64,000 bases of DNA. Origin: Pegoplata infirma (lineage: Eukaryota > Arthropoda > Insecta > Diptera > Anthomyiidae). The number at the start of each line of letters is the position of its first letter. The first letter of the stretch is position 1. Position numbers and translations under genes: made by a program. Of the stretch, positions 42,661 to 54,239 are shown one piece after another. The stretch is taken from positions 80,861,287 through 80,925,286 of the forward strand of contig OY992537.1 in the NCBI GenBank assembly GCA_963921195.1, in the 5' to 3' direction. The notes beneath the pieces were generated by a model. It was not told the origin of the DNA, made no database searches, and was given only the letters and a program-made list of their open reading frames with translations.

Positions 42661-43450
42661 GCATGGCAAAAAAAAAAAATTCGATTGTCACATTTATGTC
42701 TTTGCGAATATGCGAGTGTATGCATGCCATTGTAAGTAATATTTCTGCCTTAAGCTGAGTATTTGTGTTGCTGTCACGCACGTTAAGCTACTTGTTTTAG
42801 AAACTGCTTTAAGCTTATTGTATGTATGTAATTCACTAAAATTTTACTACACACATACATACGTATTTATATGTAGTTACTACTCTCTCTGTCAGTATGT
42901 AATATGCTTTCAAATTCAACAAAGTGTACATGAGCTTGCATTTCGTTATTGATAAATGCACAGTGAATTTAACAAACACTAACACATCCAATATTAAGTC
43001 ATGGGTGTGTGTATGTGATTTTATTTATTAGAAATCTAAACACTGCAAAAGGGTTTTTTCTCAATTCCTGCTTTGTGCATTAGCAAAAGAGGAGAAAGGA
43101 CAAACTAAGTACATCTTTATATGGAAGGAATAAGAAAATTGTAGGAAAACAATGTTTCGGTAAATATCTAAAAGCTCTGATTTAAATAACTTTCCTAAAG
43201 GTAAAAGATTTTAGGTAATTTTTGGTTAGGAAAAACTGTTTGTGGAATATTTTTTTTTCTTATTGTTAGATAGAATTAGGGTAGCTATAAAGCTTATTTC
43301 TAAGACTTATTTAATCCCCGAAGCCTATTCATAAGTCAAGGTTATACATTATTTGATACTTAGGACCCCATAGGTATGGAATGTGGAAGCTCAAGCATTC
43401 TAATAAAAACTCGACTAAAACACTATCTTTGCGAAGGTTATCTTTAATCT
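42661..43450. other. No recognised feature
   Basis: AT-rich. Short CATACATACGTATTTATATG and GTATGTATGTAATTCAC tracts (42820-42880) only. It directly precedes the 3.5-kb composite. Confidence 0.35.
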
Positions 43451-43481
43451 CCCGGGTGAAAATGACCATGTATGTTCAAAC

Positions 43482-44236
43482 ATGTTCATTAGCATGTCCC
43501 GAAATCAGGAAATTTTGGAATTTCTTTAGGGCATACCCCCAGAACGATGCTTATTGAAGAGCTGATTAAGGGAAAAATAATTAAAAAATTGTTGGAGGTC
43601 ATCTTCAGGGCGCAACCAGCGCTTAAAGTTTGCATCCGTAGTGCATTTGGTCAAAAAAAAATATTTTTTTTTATTTTTAAAATTGGTGCCAAAATTTTCG
43701 TTGGGTAAAGTACATTCAGAAAAAAATATTTATAAAGTTTTCGTGGAGCAATTTTGGTCCAGCGCAACGTTTTTAAACTTCAAAGATGCTTAATTTGTTA
43801 CATATTTTTTTAAGTTTTTGTAAAAAACAGCTTTTTATACAAAGGCTTGAATATAAACTCCATTGTATACAAAATCTTAAAAGAACTCTTACAAACTCCG
43901 GTTTTTACAAAAACTTAAAAAAATATATAATAAATTACGTCTTTTCAAAATTTCAAAACGTTGTGCTGGACCAAAATTGCTCCATGAAAACTTTATAAAT
44001 ATTTTTTCCAGAATGTACTCTACCTAACGAAACTTTTGGCACCAATTTTAAAAATAAAAAAAATATTTTTTTTTTTCACCAAATGCACTACGGATGCAAA
44101 CTTTAAGCGCTGGTTGCGCCCTGAAGATGACCTCTAAAAAATTTTTAATTTTTTTCCCCGTAATCAGCTCTTTACTAAGCATCATTCTAGGGGTGTGCCC
44201 TAAAATTTTTCATTTTCGGGACACACTAATGTTCAT
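43482..44236. mobile_element. Palindromic hAT-like element (P1), perfect ATGTTCAT duplication
   Basis: The element is 43490-44228, TAGCATGTCCCGAAA / TAGTGTGTCCCGAAA, flanked by ATGTTCAT at 43482-43489 and 44229-44236. Arms of about 340 bp mirror each other, e.g. GGTCATCTTCAGGGCGCAAC / GTTGCGCCCTGAAGATGACC. The core words GTAGTGCATTTGGT and AATTTTGGTCCAGCGCAACG match P3. A plus-strand 70-aa ORF at the centre has no motif. Confidence 0.92.
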
Positions 44237-44312
44237 GCATGCTCATACATGCTTCCATGTATGATAGTATATGAACAATATGTGGAAATGTATGTCATAT
44301 ATGGGAGCATAT

Positions 44313-45278
44313 ATGAACATTAGAGTGTCCCTTATTTTGGAAATATTGGAAATGTTGAGACGGTACCCCCTCATTTTTTTCCTTTTGACTAAAAAATAAC
44401 TCAGGAAAAATTTTACGCCCCTACGACCACGCCTTCCCTACGCGACGGGGCCGTAAAGAGCGGGGCCTTAAAAATAATTTTTCCATACAAAGCAAAACAT
44501 TTTTTTTTTGATTTTTAATTTTTTTGTTATTAATTATAATATTACTTGATTAGCTTATTCACGACAAAAAATTTGATTTTGATGGGATGAGGCTTTCAGT
44601 TCTAAAAAATTTTTCGAAAAAAAAAAAATTTAGAGCTTTTGGGGTCCTACAGTAAAAATTTTTTAAAAAATATTTTTTTTTTAGTTTTGACAAGCAACCG
44701 TTTTAGTTGAATTGTTGCTTTTAATGATATATTTTCATAAAAAAATATTATTCCTATCTGTGACATCTTTATCGTGATCTAAAAAAGGGTAAAAAAAATG
44801 CATTTTTGATGTTTTTCGATACACGATCAAGATGTCACAGATATGAATAATATTGTTTTATGAATATATACCATTAAAAGCAACATTATAACTAAAACCG
44901 TTGCTTGTCAAAACTAAAAAAAAAAATTTTTAAAAAATTTTTACTGTAGGACCCCAAAAGCTCTAAATTTTTTTTTCGAAAATTTTTTTAGAACTGAAAG
45001 CCTTATCCCACCAAAATCAAATTTTTTGTCGTGAATAAGCTAATCAAGTAATATTATAATTAATAACAAAAAAATTAAAAATCAAAAAAAAATTTTTGGT
45101 TTGTATGGAAAAATTATTTTTAAGGCCCCGTTCTTTAAGGCCCCGTCGCGTAGGGAAGGCGTGGTCGTAGGGGCGTAAAATTTTTCCTGAGTTATTTTTT
45201 AGTCAAAAGGAAAAAAATGAGGGGGTACCGTCTCAACATTTCCAACATTTCCAAAATAAGGGACACTCTAATGAACAT
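44313..45278. mobile_element. Palindromic hAT-like element (P2), perfect ATGAACAT duplication
   Basis: The element is 44321-45270, TAGAGTGTCCCTTATTTTGG at both ends, with ATGAACAT at 44313-44320 and 45271-45278. Arms of about 460 bp are nearly identical. GGTACCCCCTCATTTTTTTC, CGACCACGCCTTCCCTACGC, TTTTGGGGTCCTACAGTAAA and CTGTGACATCTT all recur inverted. The turn is near 44795. Arm identity suggests recent origin or ongoing correction. Confidence 0.93.
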
Positions 45279-45511
45279 ACACAAGTAATGTAATATTCCA
45301 TATATGTAAATGTATGCAACCATGTGTGGATAGGTATATGTCATACTCCATATATGCTATGCATCTGCATAGCATACATGTCTTAAAAACATTTTTTTAA
45401 TTTTTTAATTGCGGCAGAACTTTGCAAAATTGGACGAAGTTCATGTATGGGTTCAGTCTGAAAAAGTCGTTCGGTTGGACAATAATGATCATACATCAAG
45501 ATTGGTTATAT

Positions 45512-46981
45512 TTTTTGTATTCTATAGGCGATATGAACGGCACTAACGTAAACAACCAAATTTAGAAGAAAATTCGAACACTCTGACGGTATTACTGTCA
45601 GAGCTGCGAAGGATTTCATCCCTTAATAAGATTTGGTGTTTTGAATTAAACTTTAATGATTGCATTCCCCAATCGCAATTTATCGAATGAATTTACATTT
45701 GATTTTAAAATATAGAATGAATTCGGTTTCTTTTTCATTCGACTTTGAAATTGAATGCGTAAGTTTTTATAAATTCGATTTTTAAGTCTCATGAATAATA
45801 AATGAATAAAATAAAGAATGCATTCACTTTTAAAAATTCTCATAAACAAGAATTCGCTTTAATGGTAAAAATCGAATGCATTCATGATATATTGATATGT
45901 AAAGATAATTGTATTCAGTGACTATAAAAATCGAATGTATTTTATTTGTGAATTCATTCAAAAAGTGGTTAATTCTTCGAAGCTTTGATTATCCTAAAGT
46001 ATCATAAAGTCCAAAGTATATTTTTAAAATATTCGTTAGTTTTTATTTAAAAATCAGTGTCATAAATTAGTACAAATTATTTATATTTGAAAAAATTTCA
46101 ATTAATAGACGTTTTATGGAAAAAAATACAAAAAAAAATTTACATACAAATTCATATATGACAATGTATGATCATTAATGTACATGTACCCTCAAATTAC
46201 GGATATGCACTTGTATGGACATCCATATATGCATCATATATGAACATACATGGTCATTTTCACCCGGGATTTTTGTATTCTATAGGCGAATATGAACGCA
46301 CTAACGTAAACAACCAAATTTAGAAGAAAATTCGAACACTCTGACGGTATTATCATTTCATCCCTTAATAATATTTGGTGTTCTGAATGAAACTTAAATA
46401 ATTGCATTCCCCAATCACAATTTATCGAATGAATTTACATTTGATTTTAAAATATAGAATGAATTAGGTTTCTTTTTTATAAATTCGATTTTTAAAAGTC
46501 TCATGAATAATATATAAATGAAATAAAGAATGCATTCAGTTTTTGAAATTCTCATAAACAAGAATTCGATTTAATGGTAAAAATCGAATCCATTCCAAGA
46601 AATATTGATATTTAAAGATAATTGTATTCAGTGACCATAAAAAACGAATGTATTTTTTTGTGAATTCATTCGAAAAGTCGTTAATTCTTCGAAGCTTTGA
46701 TTGTCCTAAAGTATCATAAAGTCCAAAGTATCTTTTTAAAATATTCGTTAGTTTTTATTAAAAAATCAGTGTCATAAATTAGTACAAATTATTTATATTT
46801 GAAAAAATTTCAATTAATAGACGTTTTATGGAAAAAAATACAAAAAAAAATTTTACAAACAAATTCATGTATGACAATGTATGATCATTAATGTACATGT
46901 ACCCTCAAATTACGGATATGCACTTGTATGGACATCCATATATGCATCATATATGAACATACATGGCCATTTTCACCCGGG
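45512..46981 (+). repeat. Direct tandem duplication, two units of about 757 and 713 bp
   Basis: Unit 1 (45512-46268) and unit 2 (46269-46981) both run from TTTTTGTATTCTATAGGCGA to CATTTTCACCCGGG. Unit 2 lacks a few short stretches, e.g. around the CTGTCAGAGCTGCGAAGG part and in the middle. Both are rich in GAATGCATTC-like and GAATGAATTT words. A minus-strand ORF in unit 1 is not a gene. Confidence 0.88.
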
Positions 46982-48790
46982 CTACTAAGATCTATGTAGA
47001 GGAATTTAATATTAACCCCGATGGGGTCCCGTCCTCTGTTTTAAGATTTTGCTCGGGGGCTCTATCAGCTCCATTGACATTTTTGTTTAACTCTTCATTG
47101 AGAATTGGTTACTTTCCTTCATTTTGGAAGAAGTCATTTTTTAATTCCGCTACATAAATCTGGGAGTGTTGTGAACGTTTCGAATTATAGGGGAATTGCT
47201 AAACTAAGTGCAAATTCCTAATTTGAGAAACTTGTCACTGATATTGTATCCTACCATGTATCTTCCATTTTAGTACCGTGGTTTTCGTAAGGGTCGATCG
47301 ACTAATTTTAATTTGCTTCAATTTTCTTCTAATATCATTAGTGGTTTTCCTTCAGGTCTGATGATACAGACTGATGCGATTTATACTGACTTCAGTAAGG
47401 CATTTGATAAGGTCAACCATAATCTTTTGCTCTACAAGTTGAGTGTAATTGGATTTAATGGTATCGCTTTGCAATGGTTATCTTCATATTTGAGGAATAG
47501 TGAGCAATGTGTCCTTTTTAGGCAGACCCATTCTAGATTTATAAGTCTTGCTTCTGGTGTCCCACAGGGCAGTCACCTTGGTCGTGTCCTCTTCTTGTTG
47601 TTTATAAATGATCTGCCATCTTCTATTATTCATTCTAATATTTTGATGTTTGCTGATGATGTTAACAGTTCTCCTGTTGGACAGTTATTGCTGCCGAATG
47701 ACTTGAATAGATTTTTTAATTGGTGCAATCGTAATCTCATGGAGCTGAACTTGAAAAAGTTTAAGCACATGACTTTTGCTAGGTCGAAGTTTTTGACTTC
47801 TCAGTACCTATTAAATGGTTCAATTTTGGAATCGGTTGATTCTTTTTTGGATCTCGGAATTCTTTTGGATGGAAAGTTGACTTTTAATGCGCATGTGGAG
47901 ACTATGGTGAATAAGGCCTATGGCGTTCTTGGATTTATGAAACGCTGGACGAAGGAATTTTCTGACGAAACAATTATTTACCTCATTGGTAAAACCCATT
48001 TTGGAATTTGGTTGTATTGTTTGGGATCCATATTATGTCGTTCATAGTGATATGATTGAATCGGTACAGAAACAATTTTTACTTTTTTGTCTTAGGAACC
48101 TTAACTGGGGTCCGGACTATAGCAATCTTCCATCATATAATGGAAGATTGGCGTTGATAAAACTTCCTACTCTGAAGAGTAGACGTATTATGTTGAATAC
48201 TGTGTTTATTTTAAAGGTTATTAAGGGCGAAGTTGATTCTGAATTTCTTGTTGGGAAGTTGTTTTTCAATGTCCCTTTTCGGCCTACCAGATATAACAGC
48301 TTTCTATATATTGATTTTTGTCGCACGAATTATGCTTGTGCAGATCCAATTCGTAGGATGTGCACTGATTTTAACACGTTATACAGGTTTGTTGACTTTT
48401 CGGAGAATTATGCTCTTGTGAAATCGACTATTTTGACATATTTGAATAGATTGCGTGACGATGATTATTATAATTTCTTTGAACGTTTGTAGTTAATTCG
48501 GGACTATCAATTCTTAATTATTTGAAGAAATTATGTAGTTGTAGTAATTGTATATAAATGTATTTAGTGTCTTTATAATAAACCGACTGATGACTAAGAG
48601 TCTCTAGTTGGTTTATTACTATCCTTACTTATCCAGCCTTATCCGCTATGGTTCGGACCATGGTGTGTACGTGTTCCTTCGTCATGGGAACTAACCCTCT
48701 CGGTCGTTGGGGTGGGTAAGTGTGAGGTGGGACCGTTCAAAGAAAAAACATACGAGGGCGGTACAAAACGTTCTTAGCCTGATATAAAGA
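46982..48790 (+). pseudogene. Non-LTR retrotransposon (Jockey/CR1-type) reverse transcriptase, 5'-truncated and frameshifted
   Basis: Homology begins right after the composite's last base with NPDGVPSSVLRFC, the start of the RT domain. A frameshift near 47140 and an in-frame stop (about 47220) break it. The open stretch 47313-48047 has TDFSKAFDKVNH, SGVPQGSHLG (the usual LGP is LGR here) and the catalytic LMFADDVN. Another frameshift near 47990 leads to 47986-48492 with ILEFGCIVWDP, NGRLALIKLPTLKSRR and the C-terminus, stop at 48490-48492. The endonuclease domain and ORF1 are absent. 48493-48790 is a probable 3' UTR with an AACCGACT...AGTTGGTTT inverted pair and GC-richer sequence. Inactive. 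Confidence 0.88.
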
Positions 48791-48799
48791 TGGCGGAAA

Positions 48800-49612
48800 A
48801 AACAGCAAAAATTTTTTTTGCCGAAAAAGCCTCAGCTTATACATTTTTCCTATAGTTTTTCTATATGTCTCAGATTCTGATATTTTTTTTATAGAAAATG
48901 GGTCATATTTAAATTCTAATTCTCAGATTCTGTGACATTTTTCCTACAGAAAAGGTCTCAGATTTTGAGACATTCTTCTATAGAAAGAATTTCTGATTCT
49001 GAGACCATAATTAAAACTTTTTTTATAGAAAATGGGTCATATTTAGATTCTGATTCTCAGATTCTGTGACATTTTTCCTACACAAAAGGTCTCAGATTCT
49101 GAGACATTCTTCTATAGAAAGAATTTCAGATTCTGAGACCATATTTTTTTACAAACATTTTCAGATTAAGTCTATTATTCCTTTTAGATTGTTCAGATTT
49201 TCCCTGTAAAAATTTTCAGATTTTTTCAATGAAAAATTTTCGGATTTCGAGATTTCTTTCCTTTAGAAAATAAGAAAAAAAAAAATCTTTCTTCCTACTT
49301 TTTTTCTTCTTCTTCTTCTATAAAAAAATCTCAGATTCTGAGACAATAATAAGAGCTTCCAGATTGACAGACATTTTTTCTCAGAAAATTTTTAAATTTA
49401 GTAATATTTATCCTTTTAAAATTTTCAGATTTTCCCTATAAAAATTTTCAGATTTTTTCGGATTTCGAGATTTTTTTTCTTTTGAAAATTTTTAAAGAAA
49501 ATTTCTTTCTTCCTTTCTGTTTCTTAATTTTTTTTTCTTTCTTTTCCTTTTTTTCTTTTGAAATTTGGTCTGGGGGAGGGAGCGGGGAATTTCCCCTTGT
49601 ACCCGCGCATGG
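48800..49612. repeat. CAGATTCTGAGA array plus hAT-like right end, third locus
   Basis: Repeats of CTCAGATTCTGTGACATTTT and TCTATAGAAAGAATTTCAGA like those at 13.1-13.9 and 14.4-14.85 kb. An obvious about 130-bp duplication lies at 48895-49020 and 49025-49145. It ends with a pyrimidine tract and GGGGGAGGGAGCGGGGAATT...GTACCCGCGCATGG, resembling the right end at 14085. No left terminus; it may be cut by the retrotransposon. Confidence 0.6.
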
Positions 49613-50348
49613 TCATATGAACACTAGACCTATTCTCAAATACAAAGAAAAATTTTAAAATGTATTTTTCTAAAATGGAGGAGCCTAGTTTTGTTTATAG
49701 GTGGCTAATAACTCAAAATTTATATACATAAATGCTAACTCCAAATTCTTATATTTTTTGTGTTAAAGTAGTTAATTCAAACGAGCCCTCTTTTTAGACC
49801 AAAAAATTATTATTTTAAAATCAACAACTAGAAAAGTTAAATTCGACTGGCCGAATTTTTATTTAAGTTAAGATGTTTATCTATTCACACAAAATTTTCT
49901 TGTACTTTCTTGTTTTAACATTGCGTATGAGTTACATTTTTGCAAATATTTGCTACTCATGCGCTATGTTGAAACAACACAATACAATCAAATTACAATA
50001 TTGTTATAAAATCTTAATTTAAAAAAATTTATAAAATTTTTTGACAATGGCAATCGAAGGAGTTCTGATGATGGAAGGGTGGCATCTTCCGAAAGCTGTC
50101 GACATATCCAGTTAGCTTGTGTTGTCACTTGTTTTTTTTTTCAAATTTTCTCATTGTACAACAATTATTATTTCTCAGAAATAATTAATATGGACTCAAA
50201 CCCAACTAAATAAAAATTCAGTTATAAAATATACAGTCCAACAATATATAAACAAAATTACTATTTTTTTTACAATATTAAAAATTTAAACACGGATGGA
50301 TTCTGAAAATTAAAAAAAAAAAAAATAGCGCATAAAAAATATGAGCAA
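49613..50348. other. No gene; diverged dispersed-repeat copy at about 49865-49995
   Basis: 49865-49995 shares GATGTTTATCTATTCACACA, GCGTATGAG and AAATTACAATATTGTTATAAA with the repeat at 2445-2640 (mixed orientation). Rest anonymous. Confidence 0.4.
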
Positions 50349-51570
50349 AACCATGGGAAATTTAACTGGCGGATCACTGATTTTGTTAATTTTTGGTTTA
50401 TAAATGATTAAAAACCTTATTTTTATTAATTTTTTTGTCGATAGTTAGGAAGATATGGGCGTTTAAAAAGGCGTTTTTTTAGCAATATTGACTTTAAGAC
50501 AGTTTTTACAATTTTTAACTCGTACAAAAAATAGTTATAAAACCAATATTTTAGATAAAATTTTAAAGATTTAAAATTTAGAAAAATTTTTTTTTTTTCA
50601 AAAAAATTTCAACAAAAAATTTCGAAAACTATATTTGAATTGATTTCCAAGAACAACAATTTTTTTTAAGTTCCGAATGTCCTTTTTATGCTCTTAAAAT
50701 TTAATAGAGGTGCTTTTTCGTATTGCTGAGCAATTAATTTTTAAAGTTTGTTAGAGAGCCAAATATTTGATTTTTTTTAAAAATTTTGCAAAAAATCAAA
50801 AATGTTTACAAAATTTTAAAATTTATTGCTCGACAACACCAAAAAACATCTCCCTGAAATTTAAACAGCGTTTAAAGAACAATCTAAACTTTAATACAAA
50901 ATTTTGGTTTTGGAAATTAGTGGTGTCCTTGCTAGGAAAAAAGAACAATCTAGCATTGTTTCAAAAATTGTTGTTGAAATATTTTTTTAAAAATATTTTT
51001 TGTTTATAAATTTTAAATCTCCATAATTTTATCAACAATGTTGTCACAGAAGGCTTTTTTGTAAAACTTACGGTTTCCGAGTAAAAAAACGTAAAAAAAA
51101 CTGTCTATAGCTAACTATTAAATTTTTTGCCAAAATTAAAAAAAAATCAAATATTTGGCTCTCTAACAAACTTTGAAAACAGCGTTAAAAGGGCAATCAA
51201 AACTTTAAAATAAAATTTTTCTTTTGGAAATCCATGGTGCCCTTGCCAAGAAAAAAGGACATTCCAATATTGTTTTCAAAATTTTAGGTTAAATTTTTTT
51301 TTGAAAAAAAATATTTTTTTCTAAATTTTAAATCTTTATAATTTTATCTACAATATTGTTTTTAAAGTTTTTTCGTGCGACTTACGGTTTCGAGTAAAAA
51401 ATGGTTAAAAACTGTCTAAAAGTCAATACTGCAAAAAAAAACGCTTTTTTGAACTCCCACATCAAAGTATTGATAAAAAACATATATATGGTTTTTAATC
51501 ATTTATAAATCTCTTTCAAATAACCAAAAATTACCTTAATCGTTGATCGGCCAGTTAAATTTGCCTTGTA
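50349..51570. repeat. Foldback repeat (C type), right arm partly duplicated
   Basis: AAATTTAACTGGCGGATCAC (50359) is mirrored by TGATCGGCCAGTTAAATTTG (51545). GACTTTAAGACAGTTTTTAC by AAAACTGTCTAAAAGTCAAT. TTGTTAGAGAGCCAAATATT by AAATATTTGGCTCTCTAACA. The stretch 50870-51115 is a diverged direct copy of 51180-51430. Non-coding. Confidence 0.75.
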
Positions 51571-52819
51571 TTTCCTCATATAACAAATTAATAAAAATGT
51601 AAATTTTCGGTTGCTATTACCATACTTTATTTGAACCAACAGAATTTAAATTTTCAAAACAAATTTTGGTTATCGCAACCGAAAATTTCAGTTGTTTTTA
51701 TTAAAATATGCAGTTGGCTCTAAATTCGGCTGGCACATCTAAACTGTTCTCTCTGTGTACACTTCAGATGTAAAGAAAAAATAGTTTCACACGCAGATAT
51801 GCTGTAGGAAGTTTTAACCCCATACCCCTCCTCAGAAATTAAAATAAAATTCCGATGTAATTTTTCATCGTTGACACATGTATACTTTTTCTTGTCTCCT
51901 CCTCAAAATCAATCGTCAGAACCATATAACTTTAGAAAAATGTTTGAAATTGTTGTGCAGTGTAATCGTTGAAGAATACCATTTCACAAAATATTCTTGT
52001 TTATTCCTTTTGTTTTCTGTGCTTAAACCCCTGCTTAAACCCCTGCACAATCAAAACTAAAAATTTTCTATAATTAATTCTATTGATTATTTTATTACAA
52101 TTTAAAGGCAAAAAACTTTCAATGAATAATTATTTTTATTTTTCTTCATTTCATAATTATGAATAGAAATACAAATCCAAGTTTTAAATGTTCAACAATT
52201 TTAACCTAAATCATAGAAACTAATTGCAAAAAAAAAAAAACACTTAATTATTTACAATTTATTCTTCCATACTAAAAACTCAAACCGAACTAAACGTGTT
52301 AGTTTTGTGGTTTTAAGTGTGCGCTTTCATATAAATGAAGAAAAAAAATCAGTAAAAAATAGAAAAAAATTCTGGCACAAGGTTACATTTTATACATAAA
52401 ACTCAACTTTCATCAAAAAGTTTTTGTCTTCGTTGGTTCATATATTTTTATTTAGTACATTTTTTTTACTCCATTCAAAATTTATATAATATTTATAAAA
52501 CTGTTGTGCCATTGGTTTTTATTTTTCATTTTATTGAAATCTTTTTTAAAACCACGTCAAATTTTATGTATGAGAAAATATTTGATTTAAAAATCAAAAT
52601 AAACAGCTAAAAAGTATCCCGAAAATAAAATATTTTCTGCACACAAAGTGATACGAAAAACGACCTTTGCCGGGTATATTGCGAGACAATAAATTTTATT
52701 ATCAAATTTCCATTCATGAAAAATTTGAGATACATGAAAAATTTGAGATACATATTAGGGCGTTCCGTCAAATTTAAACTTTCGAATTTCATCCTCGCTT
52801 CTCGCTTATAAACATTTTG
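51571..52819. other. No recognised feature
   Basis: Includes a short direct repeat (GTGCTTAAACCCCTGCTTAA, near 52019; CATGAAAAATTTGAGATA twice near 52716). The minus-strand ORF there reflects that repeat. No protein homology. Confidence 0.35.
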
Positions 52820-53110
52820 AACTTTTTTACAGAAGGTACGAAAACTGTTAGACGAGGAAAATACGATAATGTTACGAACAATGCTTACTTTTAATATCGA
52901 AAAAGCGCTTAATAAATTTTGAAAAAATGTACCAATTTCAAATTAGTATAATAATATTATTTAAGAAACACCTTTCAAAGTATTTAAAACAAATTCTTAG
53001 CAAATAAAAAGTCATTGGATTTCTCGATAATCAAAAAAAAAAACTTTTTTTACCGCTAAATGGAAAAAAACGCTCCATTAAGTCGGAAAAACAACAAATT
53101 GCAACATTTT
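52820..53110 (-). repeat. Dispersed repeat Y, copy 2
   Basis: Reverse match of 33640-33965: CAGAAGGTACGAAAACTGTT, ATATCGAAAAAGCGCTTAAT and AAATAAAAAGTCATTGGATT. Confidence 0.65.
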
Positions 53111-53269
53111 TTTTCATTTTTATTTTTCTCTGTAATGTAATAGTTAGCCAGAGAGGGTTTAACAGAAGTTGAGTGACTTCAGATATCTTTATAATTGACA
53201 GTCTTTGATTTCATGTTGTGGAAAAATTAATGAAAACATTCATATAAAATTTTTTTAATTAAATCCAGC

Positions 53270-54237
53270 TCAAAAATTTTAAAAATTTACAAATGTAAAT
53301 TTTAAAAATTTACAAATGTATTTTAAAATTGTCCAAATATATTTTAAAATTGTCCAAATTAATTTTAAAATTGTCCAAATGTATTTTAAAATTGTCCAAA
53401 TGTATTTTAAAATTGTTCAAATTAATTTTAAAATTGCCCAAATGTATTTTAAAATTGTCCAAATACATTTTAAAATTGTCCAAATGTATTTTAAAATTGT
53501 CCAAACGTATTTCAAATTTGTCCAAATGTAGTTTAAAATTTTCCAAATGTATTTTAAACTTATCCACATGTATTTTAAAATTTTCCAAATATATATGAAA
53601 ACTGTCCAAATATAGTTTAAAAGTTTCCAAATGTGTCTTAAAAACTTCCAAATGTATTTTAAAATTGTTCAATTGTATTTTTAAATTTTCCAAATGTATT
53701 TTCAAAATTGTCCAAATGTGTTTTAAAATTGTCCAATTGTCTTTTAAAGTTTTCCAAATGTATTTTAAAATATTCTATATATAATTTATGTTGAATATTT
53801 CAAAATACATTTCAAAAATTTTAAAATACAAATGGACAATTTTAAATTACATTTGGACCATTTTAAAATACATTTGGACAATTTTGAAAATACATTTGGA
53901 AAATTTTAAAACACATTTGGACAATTTTAAAATACATTTTAAATTTTTAAAATACATTTGGAAAATTTTGAACTACACTTGTACAATTGTAAAATACATT
54001 TGGAAAATTTTAAACTACATTTGGACAATTTTAAAATACATTTGGACAATTTTAAAATGTATTTGGACAATTTTAAAATACATTTGGACAGTTTTAAAAT
54101 TAATTTGGACAATTTTAAAATATATTTGGACAATTTTAAAATACATTTGGACAATTTTAAAATTCATTTGGACAATTTTAAAATATATTTGGACAATTTT
54201 AAAATACATTTGTAAATTTTTAAAATGCAATTGAAAA
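53270..54237. repeat. Giant inverted minisatellite: 21-bp units in opposite orientation
   Basis: 53290-53775 repeats GTATTTTAAAATTGTCCAAAT (about 23 units). 53815-54235 repeats the complement (about 19 units), across a spacer of roughly 40 bp. The two halves would pair into a stem of about 450 bp. The period of 21 (seven codons) keeps several frames open on both strands, giving false 70-148-aa ORFs. Some units carry local variants (ATTAATTTT, TTTTCC) that look mirrored. Confidence 0.9.
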
Positions 54238-54239
54238 TG

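Larger units (their letters stand above)
43451..46981. mobile_element. 3.5-kb composite TIR element, CCCGGGTGAAAATG ends
   Basis: The left end CCCGGGTGAAAATGACCATG (43451) is mirrored at 46268 and again at 46981 (CATTTTCACCCGGG). Two palindromic hAT elements (P1, P2) sit in its left half, each with its own 8-bp duplication. The right half is a tandem duplication of about 0.75 kb, so there are two right termini. The remaining host DNA is full of CATATATGAACATACATG-like words. No transposase. No target duplication found. Confidence 0.7.

Noticed and set aside
53290..53780. CRISPR-like regular repeats
   Set aside because: Contiguous units with no unique spacers, in a eukaryotic context.
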